Positions 23,765 through 29,225 of a stretch of DNA of 29,225 bases are shown in pieces. Origin of the DNA: an uncultured Gemella sp. (GTDB lineage Bacteria > Bacillota > Bacilli > Staphylococcales > Gemellaceae); NCBI GenBank assembly GCA_945869755.1, contig CAMBPW010000003.1, positions 1 to 29,225 on the forward strand. The letters run 5' to 3'. Position 1 is the first letter of the stretch. Every line of letters begins with the position of its first letter. The position numbers were made by a program, and so were the translations under genes. A model generated the notes under the pieces. It had not been told where the DNA came from. It saw only the letters and a program-made list of their open reading frames with translations, and did not search any database.

Positions 23765-25073
23765 AATAGCAAAAATACCTATAACTATTAAAATTACAAT
23801 GTGGTACACTGTTTTTATAGTTTTACTTCTTGCTATTATAATTTTCGGGTCGTTTTTTGCTATAAATGAAGTTACAGATAGAGTTAGCAAACGTGATTTA
23901 GTAGAAAATGTAACGAAAATATCAAATGGGAGAGAAAGATTTCAAACTTTTGATGACGGTATTTATTATGCACTGTACAATAAAAATGATGAGATTATTT
24001 CTGGTGCTGTTCCTAATAAATTTAATGTTAAAGGAATATCAGAAAATATTGTGAGTGAATATTCTGTAGATGAAGAAAAGTATTACTATTATGATATAAA
24101 AATAAAAAATAGTACATCAGATGCTCAATATATTCGAGGTGTAGTTTCTGTTAGTAGTGTAAAAAAAGAATTGCAATTATTACCAATAATATTTTTAATA
24201 ATAAGTCCGTTTCTAATTATTATAATAATATATGGAGGTTATAGAATTGTAAAAAAATCATTTAAACCGATAAATGTTATGACAGCAACAGCTAATAGCA
24301 TAAAAAACAGTGGTAATTTTAGTGAAAGAATACAGCTAAGTAACGGAAAAGATGAAGTTCATCAGCTAGGAATAGTTTTTAATGAAATGTTAGAAACACT
24401 AGAAGCCTCATATAATCGTGAAAAAGAATTTAGTTCAGACGTTTCACACGAATTACGCACTCCAGTTTCTGTAATTTTAGCAGAAAGCGAATATGCTTTA
24501 AAATATAGTGATAACTTAGAAGAAGCAAAAAATTCATTTAGTGTAATAGAGCGACAATCAAAACGAATGTCTGCGATGATAAATCAAATTTTAGAACTAA
24601 CAAGATTAGATAAAGTAGATAAAATAGAAACTGAAAAAATAAATTTTAGTGAAATGTTAGAAAAAACTTTATCAGATTATAATAAACTAGCATTACAAAA
24701 TAATATAACATTAAAAATGGAAATAGTAGATAATATTGAAATTTTCGCAGATAAAATATTACTAGGAAGAGTTATTGATAATTTATTATTAAATGCAATA
24801 AAATTTACAAAATCAGAAATTTTAGTATTATTAAAATTAGAAAATAACAAAATTATTTTTAGTGTAGAAGATAATGGTTTAGGAATAGAAGATAGTGAAA
24901 AACAAAATATTTGGAAAAGATTTTATAAAATAGATAAATCAAGAACAAATACAGATAACAAATCATCAGGTTTAGGACTATCTTTAGTAAAGAAAATAGT
25001 AGAACTTCATAATGCAAAAATAAACATAGAAAATAGTAAATTAGGAGGAGCAAAATTTATTATTCGATTTTAA
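23742..25073 (+). CDS. Sensor histidine kinase
   Basis: 443 residues in the membrane. Helices at about 20-42 and 147-168 enclose an extracellular domain of about 100 residues. A HAMP segment follows (about 170-222), then the HisKA domain with phospho-acceptor His236 in S-H-E-L-R-T-P, and the ATPase domain with N box (D-N-L-L-L-N-A), G1 (D-N-G-L-G) and G2 (G-L-G-L). The start overlaps the regulator gene by 23 bases with GGGATAGGA before it; no other ATG is near. It phosphorylates the upstream regulator. The architecture resembles envelope-stress sensors, but the ligand cannot be read from the sequence. Confidence 0.94.
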   Translation: MLQKLRSKIAKIPITIKITMWYTVFIVLLLAIIIFGSFFAINEVTDRVSKRDLVENVTKISNGRERFQTFDDGIYYALYNKNDEIISGAVPNKFNVKGISENIVSEYSVDEEKYYYYDIKIKNSTSDAQYIRGVVSVSSVKKELQLLPIIFLIISPFLIIIIIYGGYRIVKKSFKPINVMTATANSIKNSGNFSERIQLSNGKDEVHQLGIVFNEMLETLEASYNREKEFSSDVSHELRTPVSVILAESEYALKYSDNLEEAKNSFSVIERQSKRMSAMINQILELTRLDKVDKIETEKINFSEMLEKTLSDYNKLALQNNITLKMEIVDNIEIFADKILLGRVIDNLLLNAIKFTKSEILVLLKLENNKIIFSVEDNGLGIEDSEKQNIWKRFYKIDKSRTNTDNKSSGLGLSLVKKIVELHNAKINIENSKLGGAKFIIRF

Positions 25074-25107
25074 AGGTTAGAAAATTTCTAGCCTTTTTAT
25101 TTTTTAA
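25072..25107 (+). terminator. Terminator of the two-component operon
   Basis: AAAGGTTAGAAA pairs with TTTCTAGCCTTT (one G-T wobble) and is followed by a T-rich run. It starts at the kinase stop codon. Confidence 0.8.
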
Positions 25108-25280
25108 TATAAATTTTTAATATTTCTATAGATAACATTAAAAAATTTTAATAAAATAGGTACTAAATAAAATTTATTATAATTTCCTAATTGTTAAAAA
25201 AATAGAAGAATAAAAAAATACCTTTTGATTGCATACAACAAAATGAACGTCAAAATACACAAGAAGAAGGAATAACAATT

Positions 25281-25526
25281 ATGAATAGTTTAGCAAAAAA
25301 ATGGCAAGAAGACAGGTTACTATCACTTTTAAAAGGAATATTATTTTTAGCAATGATATCAAGTGTTATATCTTTAATTTTATATGGATTAAGTGATGCT
25401 TACGTAGATGCTCAAGGAGTACTACATGAAAAATTTTATTTACTTGGATTTAGTTATATATTTGTATTTGTTGCGATAATAGCAGTAATAATAATTATTT
25501 TTAAAAAAATTTTAAAAAAATATTAA
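25281..25526 (+). CDS. Small two-helix membrane protein, DUF3955-like
   Basis: 81 residues: a polar N-terminus, a helix at about 18-36, an outside loop with D-A-Y-V-D-A-Q-G-V-L-H-E-K-F, and a second helix at about 53-74 ending in K-K-I-L-K-K-Y. The Y-V-D-x-x-G-V-L-H-E-x-F motif is the hallmark I associate with DUF3955 proteins, whose function is not known. AAGGAA precedes the ATG by about eight bases. It stands between the two-component operon and the PepSY gene; the 207 bases upstream hold the kinase terminator and AT-rich sequence without a clear promoter. Confidence 0.75.
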   Translation: MNSLAKKWQEDRLLSLLKGILFLAMISSVISLILYGLSDAYVDAQGVLHEKFYLLGFSYIFVFVAIIAVIIIIFKKILKKY

Positions 25527-25527
25527 A

Positions 25528-25560
25528 ATTCATTTTCTATTCATTTTCATCTTATATAAT
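25528..25560 (+). promoter_or_regulatory. PepSY-gene promoter with the same direct-repeat operator
   Basis: ATTCATTTTC occurs at 25528-25537 and identically at 25539-25548, 11 bp apart, followed by TATAAT at 25555-25560. The second ATTCAT ends ten bases before the -10, exactly as in the response-regulator promoter. No -35 is present, which fits activator-dependent transcription. Confidence 0.75.
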
Positions 25561-25602
25561 TTAATTATCAAAAAGAGATAATTAAATTTAAGGAGACCAA
25601 AA

Positions 25603-26208
25603 ATGGAAAATTTTAAAGAAAATGTAAAAGAAAAAATTGTAGGATTAAACTTCAAAAAAATTGCGAAAGTTTCACTTATTAGTTTAGCGACTTTAGGTAT
25701 AGTAGGTGGTGGAGCAGGATATGCTTATAAAAAATATGATGATGCCCAAGAAGCAAAAGCACGAGCAGCACAAACAACGATTTTAAAAAATCAAGCAGCA
25801 CAAGAAAATATTTCATTAAAATCAGAATCTGATGTTAAAAATGCAATAAGTTCTTCTATCGGAGTAGACTTAGCGAATATTACATTTGAAGAAATTAATT
25901 TAGTAAATAGTTCAAGTAAACTTGGAAATACAGGAGTAAAAGGAAATAATAGAGGTTATAATAAAGAAAATGTAGCTAACAATACGAATGTAAATACAAC
26001 AACATCTTCAACACAAACAGCGTTAACGTCTACAGAACAAAGTTCTACAGATACTACGACAACATCTACACAAAATACACAATCAGCAGTAACAACAACA
26101 TCTAAATACTTCTATGCAGTAGAATTAACAGCAAATTCATTAGAATATAAAGCAGTTGTAGACGCACAAACAGGAAAAATATTAAGTATAAAAGTAGATA
26201 ATAGATAA
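25603..26208 (+). CDS. Membrane-anchored PepSY-domain protein
   Basis: 201 residues. A basic cytoplasmic start (1-22) and one membrane helix (about 23-42) lead to an outside domain with an alanine-rich helix (47-68). Residues 75-101 (D-V-K-N-A-I-S...I-T-F-E-E-I-N-L) look like the first half of a PepSY domain, and 168-199 (Y-F-Y-A-V-E-L...V-V-D-A-Q-T-G-K-I-L-S-I) the second half, with an inserted stretch of about 65 residues rich in Thr, Ser, Asn and Gln. PepSY domains are thought to inhibit proteases or modulate envelope processes. AAGGAGA precedes the ATG. The shared operator makes it a likely target of the adjacent two-component system. Confidence 0.85.
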   Translation: MENFKENVKEKIVGLNFKKIAKVSLISLATLGIVGGGAGYAYKKYDDAQEAKARAAQTTILKNQAAQENISLKSESDVKNAISSSIGVDLANITFEEINLVNSSSKLGNTGVKGNNRGYNKENVANNTNVNTTTSSTQTALTSTEQSSTDTTTTSTQNTQSAVTTTSKYFYAVELTANSLEYKAVVDAQTGKILSIKVDNR

Positions 26209-26248
26209 AAAAATTTTTAACAATCCCCCTAGAAATGTTATAAAAATT

Positions 26249-26281
26249 CAAAATCTCGAGTTTTATTACTCGAGATTTTTT
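26249..26281 (+). terminator. Terminator after the PepSY gene
   Basis: AAAATCTCGAGT pairs with ACTCGAGATTTT around a six-base loop, followed by T6. Confidence 0.88.
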
Positions 26282-26289
26282 GTAGTGAT

Positions 26290-26318
26290 TTGAAGTTTTT
26301 ATGTATAAATGTTATAAT
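26290..26318 (+). promoter_or_regulatory. azlCD promoter
   Basis: TTGAAG (26290-26295), 17-base spacer, TATAAT (26313-26318). The predicted transcript starts near 26325, after the in-frame ATG at 26301, which therefore cannot be the start codon if this promoter is used. Confidence 0.72.
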
Positions 26319-26354
26319 TTAAAATATTTTGTTATAGCAAAGGGAGGTTTTATT

Positions 26355-27056
26355 ATAAAATTTAATAAAAATTTTAGACGTGCATTTATTACGACATTAC
26401 CTATTATGGCAGGATTTATTTTTTTAGGAATAGGTTTTGGGATAATTTTACTATCAAAAGGATATGGAGTTTTTTGGTCTTTTTTAATGGCGACATTTAT
26501 TTATGCAGGTTCGATGCAATATGTTGCAATAAATTTAATAACGGGTGGAGCTAGTTTGATAACTACAGCATTGACAACACTTATGGTAAATGCAAGATAT
26601 TTATTTTATGATGTTTCAATGATAGAAAAATATAAAAATGCTGGTAGAAAAAAATTTTATATGATATTTACTTTAACTGATGAAGTGTACTCTTTAACTT
26701 GTAATGACAAAAGTGAACTTAATGAAAAAGATAAAGTAGAAACATACTTTTACATTTCTTTGTTTAGCCATATATATTGGATAATTGGTTGTGTATTAGG
26801 TTCTGTTTTAGGTAACTTTATACCATTTAGTGTAGAAGGAATAGATTTTGCATTGACTGCACTTTTTGTTGTAGTTTTTGTTGAACAATGGCTGACTACT
26901 AAAAATCACATTTATGCAATTTCTGGAGTAATTTCTTCTGTAATATGCCTGTTAATCTTCGGAAAAGAAAATTTTTTAATACCGACAATGATTTTGATTA
27001 TATTAGTAGTTACTATTTTAAAATTTGTTAATGGAGGTAAAAAAGTAAATGACTAA
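26355..27056 (+). CDS. azlC: AzlC-family branched-chain amino acid exporter, large subunit
   Basis: The large membrane subunit of the AzlCD pair, which exports branched-chain amino acids and analogues. The family start (basic residues, R-R-A-F, then the first helix with G-I-G-F-G) and the F-I-Y-A-G-S-M-Q-Y-V block and the M-V-N-A-R-Y-L-F-Y motif are clear. About 233 residues with several membrane helices. The start is unusual: AAAGGGAGG at 26339-26347 is followed seven bases later by ATA, not ATG; the in-frame ATG at 26301 would add 18 residues but lies before the predicted transcription start and lacks a good binding site. Either ATA (or the preceding ATT) initiates, or the start codon has mutated. 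The end overlaps azlD by eight bases. Confidence 0.9.
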   Translation: MKFNKNFRRAFITTLPIMAGFIFLGIGFGIILLSKGYGVFWSFLMATFIYAGSMQYVAINLITGGASLITTALTTLMVNARYLFYDVSMIEKYKNAGRKKFYMIFTLTDEVYSLTCNDKSELNEKDKVETYFYISLFSHIYWIIGCVLGSVLGNFIPFSVEGIDFALTALFVVVFVEQWLTTKNHIYAISGVISSVICLLIFGKENFLIPTMILIILVVTILKFVNGGKKVND

Positions 27057-27372
27057 CACATATTTATTTTTAATGATTTTAGTAATATCATTAGTTACAG
27101 CATTAGTTAGATTTTTACCTTTTTTAATTTTTGGAAATAAAGATGTACCAAATTTTATAAATTATTTAGGAAAAGTTTTACCCTATGCTGTAATGGGAAT
27201 GTTAGTAGTATATTGTTTAAAACATATAAACTTTTTATCTGTTGACAATTGGATTCCAGAATTAATAGCTACAATTATGGTAATAGCTCTACAAGTTTGG
27301 AAAAGAAATATGATAGTTAGCATAATTTTTGGAACAGCAATTTATATGATATTAGTTCAAGTGATTTTTTAA
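27049..27372 (+). CDS. azlD: AzlD-family branched-chain amino acid exporter, small subunit
   Basis: 107 residues, about four membrane helices, with the family-typical T-A-L-V-R-F-L-P-F near the N-terminus and a central L-P-Y-A-V-M-G-M-L. It partners AzlC in exporting branched-chain amino acids. GGAGG lies inside the end of azlC and the genes overlap by eight bases, so translation is coupled. The next gene starts 23 bases downstream and may be in the same transcript. Confidence 0.92.
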   Translation: MTNTYLFLMILVISLVTALVRFLPFLIFGNKDVPNFINYLGKVLPYAVMGMLVVYCLKHINFLSVDNWIPELIATIMVIALQVWKRNMIVSIIFGTAIYMILVQVIF

Positions 27373-27395
27373 AAAATAGTGGATAGGAGTATAAA

Positions 27396-28301
27396 ATGAG
27401 TATATTAAAAAGAATGTTTTTTGGATTATTAGTTTTAATTATTATAGGTTATGGAATTGTGTCTTATAATTTGGCAAAATCAATTGTAAGACCTGAAACT
27501 ATGACTCTTGAATCAGAGAGAAATTGGTTGGCCGAGCGTAATTTAATAGGCGAATTTGATAGTTATGAAAAAGAAGATTACCAAATAAAAGGGTATAATG
27601 ATTACACAATAAACGCACAACTAATAAGATCCGAAGATAAAAATAGTAATAAATACGTTATTATTAGCCACGGTTTTCGTTCTAATAGAAATGGTTCTAT
27701 AAAATATGTCGATGTATATCGCAATAATGGTTACAACGTAATAATTTATGATGTTCGTGGGCATGGATTAAATGAAAAAACTAATGTAACATTAGGGAAA
27801 ATAGAATCAGAAGATTTATATTTAATTATTCAAGATACTTATAAAAAATTTGGAGATAATATTTATTTAGGATTACATGGAGAATCAATGGGTAGTTCAA
27901 TATCGTTATCGGTATTATCTAAAAATCCTAAATTGCAATTTGTCGTAGCAGATTGTGGATTTTCTAATTTATACGATTTAATTTACGGAGCATATAAAGG
28001 TAATAATATAGGTTTTTTAATTTATGGAGTTAACACATTTACTAAATTAATGTATGATGTAGATATGAAAGAAACATCTCCTATTGATGCGTTAAATAAT
28101 AATCAAGTTCCAATTTTATTTATTCACGGAGAAAATGACAAATTTATAAATAATGAACATAGTAAACTAATGTATGAACGCAATAATTCAAAAGATGAAT
28201 TACATATAATTCCGAATGCAGAACACGCAACTTCAAGACAAGTAGTAGGATTAGAAGAATATAGTAAAATAGTTTCAAAATTTTTAGAAAATATAAATTA
28301 A
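27396..28301 (+). CDS. Alpha/beta hydrolase (serine aminopeptidase S33-like), membrane-anchored
   Basis: 301 residues. An N-terminal membrane helix (about 7-25) is followed by an alpha/beta-hydrolase fold: oxyanion-region S-H-G-F-R-S-N, the strand ending in Y-D-V-R-G-H-G, the nucleophile elbow H-G-E-S-M-G-S (serine), the acid in H-G-E-N-D-K-F-I and the histidine in N-A-E-H-A-T. The catalytic triad is complete. Family members are lipases, esterases or peptidases of unknown substrate; the anchor suggests action at the outer membrane face. GGAG precedes the ATG. It may be read through from azlCD; the terminator shared with the convergent GH13 gene follows. Confidence 0.88.
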   Translation: MSILKRMFFGLLVLIIIGYGIVSYNLAKSIVRPETMTLESERNWLAERNLIGEFDSYEKEDYQIKGYNDYTINAQLIRSEDKNSNKYVIISHGFRSNRNGSIKYVDVYRNNGYNVIIYDVRGHGLNEKTNVTLGKIESEDLYLIIQDTYKKFGDNIYLGLHGESMGSSISLSVLSKNPKLQFVVADCGFSNLYDLIYGAYKGNNIGFLIYGVNTFTKLMYDVDMKETSPIDALNNNQVPILFIHGENDKFINNEHSKLMYERNNSKDELHIIPNAEHATSRQVVGLEEYSKIVSKFLENIN

Positions 28302-28303
28302 AT

Positions 28304-28346
28304 AAAAAACTCAGATAATAGATTAATTTTATTATCTGAGTTTTTT
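28304..28346. terminator. Bidirectional terminator between convergent genes
   Basis: AAAAAACTCAGATAATA pairs with TATTATCTGAGTTTTTT around a short loop. It serves the hydrolase gene (plus) and the GH13 gene (minus). Confidence 0.88.
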
Positions 28347-28355
28347 ATATTATTA

Positions 28356-29225
28356 TTATTTAATTTTTATCGCTACATAAGTTTGTTTTGGAACTACAAT
28401 TCCATATTTTGTAAATACTACATCATTATTGCTAAATAAAATTTCTCCATTTATAAACTCGTCTATTACATTAGTATTATTACTCATATTAACTATACAT
28501 AGAATGTCATTACGAGTATAAGCTATACAGTCATTTTTAGCAGAAATAAATTCAAATCCTGAAATAAAACTGTCTTTATTATTATTTCTAAACGTAGTTA
28601 GACTCTTATAAAATTCTAATAGTTCAGTATCAATATTATCTCTATCAAATCCTAGTCTGTTATATGGATCTGTAAATCCATACATACCTATTTCATCGCC
28701 GTAATAAATTGATGGAACGCCAGGTAATGTAAATTGAATAAATGAAGCAAATTTTGATAATTGCTTTACTCTATTATAAGTATCAGATTCTAAAATATAA
28801 TTAGGCCTTTTTTCTAGTGGATAATTTTTTGCATCATCTACTGCAAGAGCAGTAAGAAGACGAGGTATATCATGGCTAGATAATAAATTCATTAAACAAT
28901 TTAGTGCTTCATTTGGATAATTTTCTACTAAAGTATTTATTTCGTATTCAAAGTGTTCAGCATTTCCGTATTTAACAAAATTTATAATAGCATCACGCCA
29001 TGGATAATTCATTACACTATCAAGTTGATTTCCTTGGAAATATCTTCTTCTTTGATTGTATGCCATTTTATTTGAAGCATCTTCCCAAACTTCTCCAATA
29101 ATAATTGCATCTTCGTCGTAAAACTTTGCACTTGTTCTTATTTCGTCTAAAAATCTATCTGGAAATTCATCAGCAACATCTAATCTCCAACCAGCAATAC
29201 CTAATTTTTGCCAGTAATTAACTAC
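28356..29225 (-). CDS. GH13 alpha-glucanase (neopullulanase/cyclomaltodextrinase-like), 5' part outside window
   Basis: The frame is open to the window edge, so the ATG at 29066 is internal and the N-terminal half is missing. About 289 residues are present. GH13 catalytic regions in order: G-I-A-G-W-R-L-D-V-A-D-E (nucleophile Asp), I-I-G-E-V-W-E-D (acid/base Glu), L-L-S-S-H-D-I-P-R (third acid), then the P-S-I-Y-Y-G-D-E-I-G-M block and a C-terminal beta domain. W-R-L-D-V-A-D-E and the short D-A-S-N-K region fit the GH13_20 group acting on maltodextrins and pullulan, though an oligo-glucosidase is possible. No signal peptide can be judged. It shares a terminator with the hydrolase gene. Confidence 0.9.
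   Translation of the reverse strand, partial: VVNYWQKLGIAGWRLDVADEFPDRFLDEIRTSAKFYDEDAIIIGEVWEDASNKMAYNQRRRYFQGNQLDSVMNYPWRDAIINFVKYGNAEHFEYEINTLVENYPNEALNCLMNLLSSHDIPRLLTALAVDDAKNYPLEKRPNYILESDTYNRVKQLSKFASFIQFTLPGVPSIYYGDEIGMYGFTDPYNRLGFDRDNIDTELLEFYKSLTTFRNNNKDSFISGFEFISAKNDCIAYTRNDILCIVNMSNNTNVIDEFINGEILFSNNDVVFTKYGIVVPKQTYVAIKIK

Noticed and set aside
26301..26354. ATG at 26301 as the azlC start
   Set aside because: It lies between the -35 and -10 of a 17-base-spaced promoter, lacks a binding site, and adds residues not expected in AzlC proteins.
1..29225. CRISPR arrays, rRNA and tRNA genes
   Set aside because: No regularly spaced repeats and no tRNA cloverleaf or rRNA-like conserved blocks were seen on either strand.

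Overview
The window is a very AT-rich stretch of a low-GC Gram-positive chromosome (Bacillota). Strong Shine-Dalgarno sites, frequent extended -10 promoters (TG-n-TATAAT), rho-independent terminators, DnaE1-type polymerase next to pfkA-pyk, a YacP-type NYN protein and a YwfO-type HD protein all fit a Bacillales/Gemella-like organism. That genus-level guess comes from gene content and base composition and was not checked by a search.

Positions 1-9.8 kb are housekeeping: the 3' part of selA, dnaE, the glycolytic pair pfkA-pyk, an HerA/YjgR-type ATPase, a yacP/rae1-like RNase and a small GNAT protein. Positions 9.8-12.4 kb are accessory and lie on the minus strand: a lipoprotein gene, then a secreted protein with a small membrane-protein partner. 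Each is preceded by a nearly identical 158-bp promoter/leader segment (156/158 identical, 1,089 bp apart). A 38-bp remnant of the secreted protein's signal-peptide start sits beyond the lipoprotein gene, so one cassette seems to have had its reading frame replaced. Glutamate dehydrogenase and an HD phosphohydrolase follow (12.6-15.2 kb).

Positions 15.4-21.9 kb are the most unusual part: one minus-strand operon with its own promoter (21.85 kb) and terminator (15.45 kb). In transcription order it encodes a previously unlisted 44-aa ORF, an arginase-family ureohydrolase with all metal ligands, a cystathionine-synthase-fold PLP enzyme, a fold-III PLP decarboxylase, a three-part ABC-2 transporter, and last a 57-aa peptide that looks like a RiPP precursor (acidic helical leader, Gly-Gly-Gly, then an S-R-P-R-P-S-I-T-Y tail). 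The peptide has a 12-nt perfect Shine-Dalgarno match. I read this as a candidate peptide natural-product or peptide-modification system, possibly with Arg-to-Orn conversion. The combination of enzymes is not one I recognise.

A decayed DDE-transposase insertion sequence (21.9-23.0 kb) borders the operon. Next comes an OmpR-type two-component system, a small membrane protein and a PepSY protein. The promoters of the response regulator and of the PepSY gene share the same direct repeat (ATTCAT twice, 11 bp apart, at the same distance from the -10), so the PepSY gene is very probably a target of this system. The window closes with azlCD (azlC apparently starting at a non-standard ATA), an alpha/beta hydrolase, and the 3' part of a GH13 alpha-glucanase on the minus strand.
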